From assembly GCA_910587145.1 (NCBI GenBank), contig CAJUMH010000011.1, positions 1-64,000 of the forward strand: 64,000 bases of DNA, given 5' to 3'. Both the position numbers and the translations under genes were made by a program. A model generated the notes under the pieces. That model was not told the origin of the DNA and ran no database searches. It saw only the letters and a program-made list of their open reading frames with translations. Positions within the stretch are counted from its first letter, which is position 1. Each line of letters starts with the position of its first letter. Shown in pieces: positions 24,085 to 32,416 of this stretch. The stretch comes from an uncultured Ruthenibacterium sp. GTDB lineage: Bacteria > Bacillota > Clostridia > Oscillospirales > Ruminococcaceae.

Positions 24085-26166
24085 ATGAAACAGGATCCCT
24101 TCCGATACATTTTCCGCTTCTGCTGCGATCCCGGCTTCAACGATGAGGCCGAGATCCCGGCGCTGCTGCGCTATGTGGACGAGGCGCGCATCGACGACGT
24201 GGCCGTGTTCGCCAACGTGGAGGAAATCAATACCGGCCATATGACGGCAAAAGAGCAGGACGTTTATCTCCTGATGATGCGGAGGATCGGCGCGCTGCTG
24301 GCCGAAAAGGGTGTGACGATGTCCGTCAACCAATGGCACAGTGTGATGCATGCCGACCTCGGCAAGAGCCTGCGCGACGACCAGCCGTTCCGCCGGATGG
24401 TGGATGCAAAGGGCAGCGAGGCCGCGCTGTGCGTCTGCCCGCTGTGCGGCGAGTGGCAGCGCTACATCGGGCAAATTTACGCACGGTATGCCGCGCTCGA
24501 ACCGTCCATCCTGTGGGTGGAGGACGATTTTCGTCTGCACAATCATGATCCGCTTCATTGGGGCGGCTGCTTTTGCAGCGAGCATATGCGGCGGTACAGC
24601 GCGCGGGCGGGCAAGCCGCTGACGCGGGAAGAATTTATCGCGGGCGTGCTGCGCCCCGGCCCGCCGCACCCCTACCGCAGGATCTGGCTGGACGTTTCCC
24701 GCGAGACGATGCTCGAGGCCGCCCGGGCCATTGCGAAGGCAGTGCGCACGGTTTCCGCGCGCCCAAAGGTGGGGCTGATGAGCTCGGCCCCGCATGTGCA
24801 CGCCGCCGAAGGACGCGACTGGCCCGCGCTGCTGCACACGCTGGCTGCCGGGCAGCCGCCGGTGGACCGCATCCACCTGCCGGGCTATCAGGAGCAGTCC
24901 CCCGCGCAGTATCTGCACGGCTTTAATATGGTATCGATGCTCACGCGCGCGATGCTCCCGCCGGAGACGGAGGTTTACCCGGAGCTGGAAAACTTCCCCT
25001 TCGGCCTTTATTCCAAATCGCGCCGGTTCACACGCTTTCAGCTTTTGAGCGCGCTGCCGCTGAACCTTGCGGGCATTACGCTCGATCTTTACGATCTGAA
25101 CGGCAACGGCATTGTCTGGGAGGAGGACTATCAGACCATGCTGCGCGAGACAAAGCCCTGCCTGAACGCGCTTGCCGAGACGGGCGTGTTCCGGGGCGAG
25201 CGCCTTGGCGTGCGCGTGCTGTACAGCCAGAACTCCTCTGATACGCTGCACACTGCGGCGGGCGCTTCGATGGAGGAGCTGTACCCGCACGAGGGCTTTT
25301 TCGCGGCGTTGCTGCCCGCGCTCGGTGTGCCATACGCGTACTGCGATACGGCCGAGCTCACCGGGCAGATCGTCGCCGCCGGCGGCCAGGTGCTGCGGAA
25401 CTGGAACGAGGCGGAGTTGGCGCGCCTGTTCCAAAACAATTTTGTCATTCTGAATGCCGATGCGCTGTGGACGCTGTGCGATATGGGGCTGGGGCATCTT
25501 GCGGGCGCAGAGCGCGTGCGCTGGCTGCGCCAGAACAGCGGCGCTTACGCCTACGAGCAGGTGACGAACGGCAGGCGCTACTGCGGGCGCGAAAACGCGC
25601 GCGCCTCGGCGGTAATCTCGTGCAGCGATGTGCTGGACGTAACCTATCTGCCCGGCGAGGACGTATGCGAATATACCGCGCTGTTCGATTCGTTCCGCCG
25701 CCGCGCGGCGTGCGGCCAGACGGTGGTGGGCGGGCGCGTGCTTATTTATCCGTTCGGCAATTTTGATGCCCCCACAGCGATGCCGCCGATGCTGCTGAAC
25801 GCGATGCGCGCGGCCGTGCTGCACGATGTGCTGCGCGCGGCCGGCGCGCCGTTTCCCCTTGTGCCGGACGCGCCGTATCTGGAGCCGTACTGCTTCGAGC
25901 AGAGCGGCGCGATGGCCGTGTATCTCGTCAACGGCAGTGCCGACAGCGTGCCTGCTGTGCGCTTGAGGATGCCCCGCACCCGCGCGGGCGCGCGGGCCGA
26001 GATATGGCGTTCGGACCGGGGCGCGCCGGAGTCCGTGCGCTGCAGCAGGGAAGGGGACGTGCTGACGCTGTGCGCGGGGCTCGGCGCGATGGAAACGCTT
26101 TTGGCACGCTTTCCCAACGAAAAAAATCAAAGCCCCTTGTTAGGAGGAACAGACAATGCAGGCTAA
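24085..26166 (+). CDS. Uncharacterised 693-residue protein, possible TIM-barrel glycoside hydrolase
   Basis: I do not recognise the family. The size, cytoplasmic character and operon context suggest an enzyme on imported sugars. The N-terminal third (about 1-330) alternates beta strands and helices in a TIM-barrel-like way, with acidic clusters at VEDDFR (about 149-154) and YPELENFPFG (about 297-306) that could be catalytic. Cysteine-containing segments CVCPLCGE (about 114-121) and GGCFCSEH (about 163-170) could bind a metal. This layout recalls GH42-like enzymes (barrel, then a trimerisation-like domain around 380-600 and a small beta tail), but that is only an analogy. The end overlaps the next sialidase-like gene by 11 bases. 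Confidence 0.6.
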   Translation: MKQDPFRYIFRFCCDPGFNDEAEIPALLRYVDEARIDDVAVFANVEEINTGHMTAKEQDVYLLMMRRIGALLAEKGVTMSVNQWHSVMHADLGKSLRDDQPFRRMVDAKGSEAALCVCPLCGEWQRYIGQIYARYAALEPSILWVEDDFRLHNHDPLHWGGCFCSEHMRRYSARAGKPLTREEFIAGVLRPGPPHPYRRIWLDVSRETMLEAARAIAKAVRTVSARPKVGLMSSAPHVHAAEGRDWPALLHTLAAGQPPVDRIHLPGYQEQSPAQYLHGFNMVSMLTRAMLPPETEVYPELENFPFGLYSKSRRFTRFQLLSALPLNLAGITLDLYDLNGNGIVWEEDYQTMLRETKPCLNALAETGVFRGERLGVRVLYSQNSSDTLHTAAGASMEELYPHEGFFAALLPALGVPYAYCDTAELTGQIVAAGGQVLRNWNEAELARLFQNNFVILNADALWTLCDMGLGHLAGAERVRWLRQNSGAYAYEQVTNGRRYCGRENARASAVISCSDVLDVTYLPGEDVCEYTALFDSFRRRAACGQTVVGGRVLIYPFGNFDAPTAMPPMLLNAMRAAVLHDVLRAAGAPFPLVPDAPYLEPYCFEQSGAMAVYLVNGSADSVPAVRLRMPRTRAGARAEIWRSDRGAPESVRCSREGDVLTLCAGLGAMETLLARFPNEKNQSPLLGGTDNAG

Positions 26167-27199
26167 GATCATCGACCGCAAATGGGTTGTGGAATGGTTC
26201 GACGAGCGCCAGTGCTACCATATGCCCAGCCTCACGCTGGCAGAAAACGGCAATCTGCTGGCTGTGTGGAACGGCGGTTTTTTGCAGTGGAACGGCGACC
26301 CGATGGGCCGCGACGCGCAGGACTGGGTGTCGGTGCTGGCGCCGGGCGCAAAGGAGTGGTCCAACCCGGACGCCGTGGGCTGTGACATCCGCTATTGCTG
26401 CCACGACCCCGTATTTCTCAAAAATCAAAAAGGAGAGATCATCCTCCTGTTCGCGAAATTCCTTGATACCGAGGTGAACTTCACCACCTGGTGCAACGGG
26501 CGCGACGAGCTTTGGCAGCGCAAGACAAAGGACGGCGGCCGCACGTGGGAGCCCGCGCGGCCTGCGGGCATCCAGAGCGGCCACGCTTCGAACGACAGCG
26601 TGCTTTTGGCGGACGGCACCATCGTGTTCGCCTCCACCTCCAGTGAGCTGGCGGATAAATATTTCGGCGCGGTGCGCATCTACCTTTCCCGTGACGACGG
26701 CGAAACCTGGGAAAAAGGCCCGATCCTCGCGGCAAACGACGGCAATCTTATCCGCGAGCCGGCGCTGTGCCTGCGCCCGGACGGCACGATCCGCATGTTC
26801 ACACGCACCTGCCCCGGCGATACCGGCTGGGGAGCGGGCGTGCGCTCGCTCGTCTCCTATACGGCCGAGAGCCGCGACGGCGGCAAAACGTGGACGCAGC
26901 CCGTGCCCACGTCGATTGTCAACAACGAATCGAAAATTGACGTTATCAGCTGGGACGACGACACCATTCTGATGGCCTACAACGATACACCCGTGGCCGA
27001 TTGGCACGAGCGCAGCCCGCTGACGCTTGCCTGTTCCCGGGACGAGGGCAAAACCTGGACAAACCTGCTTGAGCTTGCCGCCGCGCCGGGCAACAAATGC
27101 CAGCCCGCCATGTGCAGGGACGCAGAGGGGCGGCTGAACGTGATCTATATGCACCGCCATACCGCCATTGAGCATCTTGTGATCGAGATCACGGATTGA
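26156..27199 (+). CDS. Sialidase-fold (BNR/Asp-box) protein, exo-alpha-sialidase-like
   Basis: The 347-residue single-domain beta-propeller has four clear Asp boxes (KTKDGGRTW, LSRDDGETW, ESRDGGKTW and CSRDEGKTW), evenly spaced, as in the BNR_2 neuraminidase family. It lacks a signal peptide, so it works in the cytosol on imported sugar chains. The arginine-containing segments expected of sialidases cannot be assigned with certainty, and the family also includes rhamnosidase- and glucuronidase-like members. The start follows TTAGGAGG and overlaps the preceding gene by 11 bases, implying translational coupling. Confidence 0.85.
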   Translation: MQAKIIDRKWVVEWFDERQCYHMPSLTLAENGNLLAVWNGGFLQWNGDPMGRDAQDWVSVLAPGAKEWSNPDAVGCDIRYCCHDPVFLKNQKGEIILLFAKFLDTEVNFTTWCNGRDELWQRKTKDGGRTWEPARPAGIQSGHASNDSVLLADGTIVFASTSSELADKYFGAVRIYLSRDDGETWEKGPILAANDGNLIREPALCLRPDGTIRMFTRTCPGDTGWGAGVRSLVSYTAESRDGGKTWTQPVPTSIVNNESKIDVISWDDDTILMAYNDTPVADWHERSPLTLACSRDEGKTWTNLLELAAAPGNKCQPAMCRDAEGRLNVIYMHRHTAIEHLVIEITD

Positions 27200-27254
27200 T
27201 GCGGCGCGCCGCCGCGCTGCGCGGCGAAAATCGATCCTGAAAGGAGCGGCTGCT

Positions 27255-28967
27255 ATGCCGGGCTATGAGTTTTTTCTCGCCTCGTCTCTCGAGAAGGTGT
27301 TTCCCATGCGGCGGCCCGCCGCAATGGCCGAGGGGGAGCGGCTTTCCGTATGGCCGGGCGCACGCTGTGCGGTGCAGCTGGTGTATACCGCGCAAAACGG
27401 CGCGCCCGGCATGCCGGTGCAGCGTTTTGCCGTTTCGGTGCAGGGCGCGCCCGTGCGGGCGGTGCTGCGCAGCGTGGAGCTGATACCGTCCGATTTTCCG
27501 TGCTATGAGAATTCCGACGAGCATTATCTAACGCGTGAGCCGGGGCTCTTTCCCGATCTGCTTGCGCCGCTGGAGCAGCCGCTGGTAATGCCGCTGCCGC
27601 GCCAGTACCGCGCGGTATGGCTGAGCTGGACGCTGCCGGAAAACGCCGCGCCCGGCACGTACCATGTTGTGGTGGAGGCGCGCGCGCTTTCGCGCGAGAC
27701 GCAGCCCAACGGTGAGGTGCACGAGGAGGTGGCTGCCGCCGGCCTTGCGTTTGCGTGCCGCTTTACGCTCTGCGTCGGCGCGGCGCCGCTGCCCGCGCAG
27801 ACGCTGCTCCACACGGAATGGTTCCACACCGATTGCCTTGCGCAGTATTACGGCGTACCGGTGTTCGGCGAGGAATATTGGCGCATTACAGAAAATTTTA
27901 TCCGCGCGGCGGGCCGGGAGCACGGAATCAATATGCTGCTCACGCCGGTGTTCACGCCGCCGCTGGATACGCCGGTGGGCGGTGAGCGCCCAACCGTGCA
28001 GCTTGTCGGCGTGCGGCGCAACGCGGGAGTGTATTCGTTCGACTTCACGCGCCTTGCGCGCTGGACGGAGCTGTGCCGCCGGTATGGGGTGGACTATCTG
28101 GAGATGCCGCATCTCTTCACACAGTGGGGCGCCGCCGCCACGCCAAAGATCGTTGCGGCGGAGGACGGCGTGCAAAAACGCATTTTCGGCTGGGATGTTC
28201 CCGCGCACAGCGGCGAATACCGCGCGTTCCTGCGCGCGTTTTTGCCTGCGCTGCGCGCAGAGCTGGCGCGCCTTGGCTATGACGACGCGCATGTATATTA
28301 TCATATTTCCGACGAGCCCTCTGCCGGACAGGCGGACGCCTACCGCGCGGCGCGCGCGCAGGCCGCCGATCTGCTGGAGGGCTGCCATGTGGCCGACGCA
28401 TTGAGCAGCCTTACATTTTACCGCCAGGGCCTTGTGTCCACGCCCATCTGCGCGAACGACCATATCCAGCCGTTTTTGGAGGAAAAGGTTCCCGGCCTCT
28501 GGGTGTATTACTGCTGCGCGCAGGGCAACCTTGTGCCGAACCGCTTTTTTGCGATGGAAAGCGCGCGCAGCCGTGTGATGGGCGTATTGATGTACCTGTA
28601 TCGGATCGAGGGCTTTCTGCACTGGGGGTATAATTTTTACAACGCAAAATTTTCGCTGCGGCCGATCGACCCCTTCCGCGTGACCCATGCGGACTACGGC
28701 TTCCCCTCCGGCGATGCGTTTCTGGTGTATCCGGGCGCAGACGGAACGCCGCTTTCCTCCGTTCGCGCCGAGGTGCAAAGCGACGCGCTGCTCGATCTGC
28801 GGGCGCTGCAGGAGCTGGAGCGGCTGGCAGGCCGCGCGTTCACCGAAGCGCTCGTCTACGAAAACGCGCCCATGCGCCCCATCACATTTTTTGAGTATCC
28901 GCGCGATGCGGCCTACCTGCTGGCGCTGCGCGAGCGCGTGGCCGACGAGCTGGAAAAACGGATGTAA
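27255..28967 (+). CDS. DUF4091/GH123-like glycoside hydrolase
   Basis: This 570-residue protein has an N-terminal beta domain (about 1-175) and a TIM barrel with the motif YYHISDEPS (about 350-358). The Asp-Glu pair in HISDEP corresponds to the catalytic dyad of GH123 N-acetyl-beta-galactosaminidases, which use substrate-assisted catalysis on 2-acetamido sugars; DUF4091 proteins share this motif. That would fit an amino-sugar-containing oligosaccharide. No signal peptide is present. AAAGGAG precedes the ATG. It is the last clear gene of the long operon. Confidence 0.84.
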   Translation: MPGYEFFLASSLEKVFPMRRPAAMAEGERLSVWPGARCAVQLVYTAQNGAPGMPVQRFAVSVQGAPVRAVLRSVELIPSDFPCYENSDEHYLTREPGLFPDLLAPLEQPLVMPLPRQYRAVWLSWTLPENAAPGTYHVVVEARALSRETQPNGEVHEEVAAAGLAFACRFTLCVGAAPLPAQTLLHTEWFHTDCLAQYYGVPVFGEEYWRITENFIRAAGREHGINMLLTPVFTPPLDTPVGGERPTVQLVGVRRNAGVYSFDFTRLARWTELCRRYGVDYLEMPHLFTQWGAAATPKIVAAEDGVQKRIFGWDVPAHSGEYRAFLRAFLPALRAELARLGYDDAHVYYHISDEPSAGQADAYRAARAQAADLLEGCHVADALSSLTFYRQGLVSTPICANDHIQPFLEEKVPGLWVYYCCAQGNLVPNRFFAMESARSRVMGVLMYLYRIEGFLHWGYNFYNAKFSLRPIDPFRVTHADYGFPSGDAFLVYPGADGTPLSSVRAEVQSDALLDLRALQELERLAGRAFTEALVYENAPMRPITFFEYPRDAAYLLALRERVADELEKRM

Positions 28968-29003
28968 GAAACGGCATTTCGCCTCGGCCCAAGCGGCGCA
29001 GGG

Positions 29004-29075
29004 GGCAAAACGCCGAAACCGGGCGAAATATCGAATTCAGGCAAAACGCCGAAACCGGGCGAAACGCCGGATCCA
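29004..29075. repeat. Tandem duplication of a 36-base unit
   Basis: A 25-base segment starting GGCAAAACGCC is identical at 29004-29028 and 29040-29064; the following 11 bases are degenerate between copies (6 of 11 match), giving a 36-base period. It lies between the DUF4091 gene and the glycerate kinase gene. Only two units exist, so it is not a CRISPR array. Confidence 0.8.
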
Positions 29076-29147
29076 AAACGGATTGCATGCTTAAAAAAGC
29101 AGCGGCGGAGAGCTGTTTTGCCGCCGCGTCGGGAAAGGGGAAGAAGC

Positions 29148-30383
29148 ATGAAGAATCTGCTGCGCCGGGACGCCGATTCCGTAATTGAGGCCGGCATCCG
29201 CGCGGTACTGCCGGATGCGGCGGTCGTCCGTGCGCTGCGGGAATTTCGCCCCGGCAGGGGGCGAACGCTGCTGGTGGCGGTGGGCAAGGCAGGCTGGCGA
29301 ATGGCAGCCGCCGCAAGAAATGCGCTGAGCAGCATCGACGGCGGGATCGTCATTACCAAATATGGGCATATCGAGCGTCCGCTGCCCGGCATCGAATGCT
29401 GCGAAGCGGGGCATCCCGTACCGGACGAAAACGGCTTTGCCGCCACGGCGCGGGCTTTAAAGCTGGTGCGGGACCTTACCAAGGAGGATTCGGTGCTGTT
29501 TTTGCTCTCGGGGGGCGGCAGCGCGTTGTTTGAGGCCCCGCTCATTCCGGAGCGGGAACTGCAGCGGATCACACGGCAGCTTTTGTCCTGCGGCGCCGAT
29601 ATCGTGGAGATCAACACGGTTCGCAAGCGGCTCTCCGGGGTGAAGGGCGGACGATTCGCCCATGCGTGCGCACCCGCCCGGGTGTACAGCATTGTGCTAA
29701 GCGATATTTTGGGCGACCCGCTGGAAATGATCGCTTCCGGGCCCTGCAGCCCCGATTCCTCCACCTGCGCGCAGGCGCTGGCCATTGCCGAAAAATACGG
29801 GCTCGAGCTGTCACAGCAAGCGCAAAAGCTGCTGCATCTTGAAACGCCGAAGGCACTGGGGAACGTTCAGGCAAGCATTACGGGCAGTGTGCGGGAACTT
29901 TGCGCTGCTGCGGCAAACCGATGCCGCGCCCTTGGCTACGAGCCGATACTGCTGACAGACAGGCTCTGCTGCGAGGCGCGGGCAGCAGGCAGCATGCTGG
30001 CCGGCATGCTGCAAACCCATGCGGAAGAGCGGCGCAGCCTTGCGTTTATCGCGGGGGGCGAAACCGTTGTGCGGCTGACAGGCCAGGGCCTTGGCGGACG
30101 GAATCAGGAGCTTGCGCTTGCCGCTGCGGCGGGAATAGCCGGGCTGGACGGCGCGGCGGTGTTTTCGGTGGGCTCGGACGGAACCGACGGCCCTACCGAC
30201 GCGGCCGGCGGATATGTGGACGGCGACACGGCTGCGGCGCTGGCGGCAAAGGGGATCGATCCGGACAGGGCCTTGGCGCAGAACGATGCGTATCATGCTT
30301 TGGACGCGGTGGGAGGACTTATCCGCACAGGCCCCACCGGAACCAATGTAAATGACGTTGCCGTGGCGCTGCTGCGCCGATGA
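29148..30383 (+). CDS. Glycerate 2-kinase (MOFRL family)
   Basis: The 411-residue protein has the MOFRL/GckA layout: N-terminal DUF4147-type domain with FLLSGGGSALFEAPL (about 114-128) and RKRLSGVKGG (about 158-167). The C-terminal MOFRL domain has GGRNQELALAAAAGI and SVGSDGTDGPTDAAGG (about 340-355). It phosphorylates D-glycerate to 2-phosphoglycerate and is often annotated as hydroxypyruvate reductase. It would pass glycerate formed via the aldolase and dehydrogenase at 2945-4677 into glycolysis. The start at 29148 follows GGGAAAGGGGAAG. It may be cotranscribed with the upstream operon or have its own promoter, which I could not see. Confidence 0.92.
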   Translation: MKNLLRRDADSVIEAGIRAVLPDAAVVRALREFRPGRGRTLLVAVGKAGWRMAAAARNALSSIDGGIVITKYGHIERPLPGIECCEAGHPVPDENGFAATARALKLVRDLTKEDSVLFLLSGGGSALFEAPLIPERELQRITRQLLSCGADIVEINTVRKRLSGVKGGRFAHACAPARVYSIVLSDILGDPLEMIASGPCSPDSSTCAQALAIAEKYGLELSQQAQKLLHLETPKALGNVQASITGSVRELCAAAANRCRALGYEPILLTDRLCCEARAAGSMLAGMLQTHAEERRSLAFIAGGETVVRLTGQGLGGRNQELALAAAAGIAGLDGAAVFSVGSDGTDGPTDAAGGYVDGDTAAALAAKGIDPDRALAQNDAYHALDAVGGLIRTGPTGTNVNDVAVALLRR

Positions 30384-30557
30384 GTGCGCCGCGCGTTTTT
30401 ACACACCGCGTATTTTTATGCAGAACGCCCGCATGGGAAAACGGCGGAGCATCGGCCTTGCTTTGCCCGGCAAACGACCGGCAAATGATATAAATTCCGG
30501 TTTTATCCGAAAGGGGTTTAAACGGGATTTAACATATTCCGGCTTTTTTGCCTGCTT

Positions 30558-30589
30558 AAAAAATCGGCAGCCTCACAAGGAGGCTGCCG
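30558..30589 (-). terminator. Intrinsic terminator overlapping the end of the M50 gene
   Basis: A 10-bp stem (30565-30574 with 30580-30589, CGGCAGCCTC) closes a 5-base loop and on the minus strand runs into ATTTTTT (30564-30558). The stop codon of the M50 gene (30575-30573) lies in the stem-loop. The plus strand is followed by TGTTGTTTT, so it may also stop the glycerate kinase transcript. Confidence 0.88.
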
Positions 30590-31775
30590 TGTTGTTTTCC
30601 GCGTATTTTTTTGCCGCAAGGGCCATCAGCTCGCGCTCGCTTTGCACCTCGCAGGGGTAGGGGTGCTTTGCCGCGCGCGCATCGAACTGCGCGGCAAGCT
30701 TTTGGGCCTGCTGCGGGTTTTTCTCCCGCAGCAGCGCCAGTGCGTATTCGGTGCGCAGTACGCCGGGGTTCTGCCGCATTTTTTTCATCAGCAGACGCTG
30801 CCGCTTTGTCAGCAGGCGCTCGGCGGTTTCGGCATCATCCAGCAGCAGCGCGCAAAAAATTCTGTCGCCCGCCAGCAGATACCGGTGCACGCCCGCCATC
30901 GCGGTGTCTGCCGCAAACAGGCGGTCGATCAGCGCCGCCGCGCCCGCAATGTCGTGCGCGTCCAGCAGGCGGTTTGCGCGGAATACCGCCAGCGCAACGA
31001 TCATATAATTGCTCCACTCGGCCTCATCCGGCAGGCTGAACCACGCCTCGGGCATCTCCTGCAAACGCGCGCCGCGCGCCATTTGCGCGTTGATTGCCAG
31101 CTGCAGCCACGCGGCGCGCCGCGCGGCCGGGCTTTTGGCAATCGACGCTGTGTTTTTGCCGTCGTTGTCGAGCATCTCCGTGCGCATAGGGACGCCGTTG
31201 AGCGCGGCGAAGACAAGGCCCAGCAGCGAGAGCAGCAGAAAAAAGAACGACAGCGCGGGAACGCCCTGCGCGGGCAGCACCAGCGCGCCGAACAGCAGCG
31301 CCGAAAGCAGGTTCAAAAGCACGCCGCCCAGATTGTACAGAACAAACGGGATCTCCTCCGGCGCGCGGCCGGGCGGCGGAGCCATCAGGCACTGGCCGCC
31401 CATGCCCGCAACGGAAAGCAGCCGCAGCCGCAGCCGCCCGTCTGTGCGCACCAGCATCACGCCGCCGACGGTGAACGAGCAAAAGCGATAGCCTGCCGCA
31501 AGGCCGAAAATCAGGTGCCCGGCCTCGTGCAGAACGATCTGCGCCAGCATTGCCAGCCAGAGCAGAACGAAAAGCCCGGCGAGGAACAGCAGAAAGCCGC
31601 CGGGAGACCCCCCTACGGACGGGAGCGGCGTTCCGGACGCGGCCATCCCCATCCCCAGAAAAACCCCCAGTACCGCGCCAAGCCCGAGGGCCAGTATGCG
31701 TTGCAGCAGAGCACGCCCTTTGCCGCGCGCGGATGTTTTGTTTCGATCCTCGGAAAACGCAGGAAGCTGATCCAT
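30573..31775 (-). CDS. M50-family (site-2-protease-like) membrane metalloprotease
   Basis: This 400-residue integral membrane protein has the zinc motif HEAGH (about residues 83-87) in a transmembrane helix, after two N-terminal hydrophobic segments (about 26-50 and 60-82). A further hydrophobic pair lies at about 148-195, with NGVPMRTEMLDND in place of the usual NxxPxxxLDG metal-ligand region. The C-terminal 200 residues are soluble, helical and probably TPR-like. It is not SpoIVFB or RseP by layout (no PDZ). The substrate is unknown. The gene stands alone, with its own terminator overlapping the stop codon. Confidence 0.82.
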   Translation of the reverse strand: MDQLPAFSEDRNKTSARGKGRALLQRILALGLGAVLGVFLGMGMAASGTPLPSVGGSPGGFLLFLAGLFVLLWLAMLAQIVLHEAGHLIFGLAAGYRFCSFTVGGVMLVRTDGRLRLRLLSVAGMGGQCLMAPPPGRAPEEIPFVLYNLGGVLLNLLSALLFGALVLPAQGVPALSFFFLLLSLLGLVFAALNGVPMRTEMLDNDGKNTASIAKSPAARRAAWLQLAINAQMARGARLQEMPEAWFSLPDEAEWSNYMIVALAVFRANRLLDAHDIAGAAALIDRLFAADTAMAGVHRYLLAGDRIFCALLLDDAETAERLLTKRQRLLMKKMRQNPGVLRTEYALALLREKNPQQAQKLAAQFDARAAKHPYPCEVQSERELMALAAKKYAENNTAASL

Positions 31776-31886
31776 AGAAATTGCCGATCCTTTCTCGATT
31801 TGTAAAGCATCTCCTGCAATTTTGTCTGAGGAACCGCTGAATCAATCGCCGGGCACATCTCGGCGGCATCCCTTCCGCCCGTTTTT

Positions 31887-31932
31887 GCCCCAAAATCTTG
31901 AAGTACACAAAGCATTCCTGCGATTTTGGGGC
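31887..31932. repeat. 11-bp inverted repeat upstream of the M50 gene
   Basis: GCCCCAAAATC (31887-31897) pairs with GATTTTGGGGC (31922-31932) around a 24-base loop. It lies between the DUF1667 gene and the M50 gene. Flanking T and A runs (TTTTTG before, AAAAAAAC after) extend an imperfect outer pairing. The 287-base gap shows nothing else. Confidence 0.6.
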
Positions 31933-32062
31933 TGCGGCAGGCAAAAAAACCGCTCGCCGGCCTGCCCCGCCGATTGCATCAGCGCTTGCCGAAATTGCAG
32001 GATCAAACAGGACAGCCTGAAAGAGGCCTGTCAGGATAAAGCGCTTTTGCGGCCTGCACGCT

Positions 32063-32413
32063 TTACCGCGCGGGCAGATCGCGCGTGACAACTACGTCCA
32101 CGCCCGTGCCGCACACATCGGCCGCAGCCGTATCGCCGCGCCGCACGGGCGCCTGCAGGCAAACGGCGCTCAGCGCGCGCATTACATCGGCCATTTTTTC
32201 TTTGGGCACGCTGCCCGCCGTTTTCACCGGGCAGCGCGCGATGGGCGCGCCCTCAATTTTTACGGTGCTCGTCACCACGCGCACCGGGTGCGTCAGCTCG
32301 TTTTTGCCGTATTCGGCACCGCGGGGGCAGCCGTTGCCCGTTACGGCGAGCGTTGCCTCGTTTACGGTTAGCCTGCAGCCCTTCGGGCATACAATACAGA
32401 TGATATTTGCCAT
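32063..32413 (-). CDS. DUF1667 domain protein of the GlpA-like operon
   Basis: The 116-residue protein begins with CIVCPKGC (about residues 6-13) and has further cysteines in GNGCPRG and ARCPVKT, probably coordinating a metal or Fe-S cluster. Proteins of this family are regularly encoded next to GlpA-like and NAD(FAD)-dependent oxidoreductases in Firmicutes and are thought to link them to an electron acceptor. It starts 3 bases after the upstream flavoprotein's stop codon and is the last gene of a three-gene operon. Confidence 0.9.
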   Translation of the reverse strand: MANIICIVCPKGCRLTVNEATLAVTGNGCPRGAEYGKNELTHPVRVVTSTVKIEGAPIARCPVKTAGSVPKEKMADVMRALSAVCLQAPVRRGDTAAADVCGTGVDVVVTRDLPAR

Positions 32414-32416
32414 CGC

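Noticed and set aside
23878..27175. Long minus-strand open frames opposite the unknown and sialidase-like genes
   Set aside because: His/Arg/Ala-rich composition without motifs; the plus-strand frames have Shine-Dalgarno sites, overlaps and recognised domains.
18711..28967. A standard sialic acid (nan) operon
   Set aside because: NanE-type epimerase, NanK kinase, NanM mutarotase and GlcNAc-6-P deacetylase/deaminase genes are not visible; only family-level resemblance supports sialic acid.
29004..29075. Possible CRISPR array
   Set aside because: Only two repeat units, the intervening 11 bases are too short for spacers and are themselves similar; no cas genes nearby.
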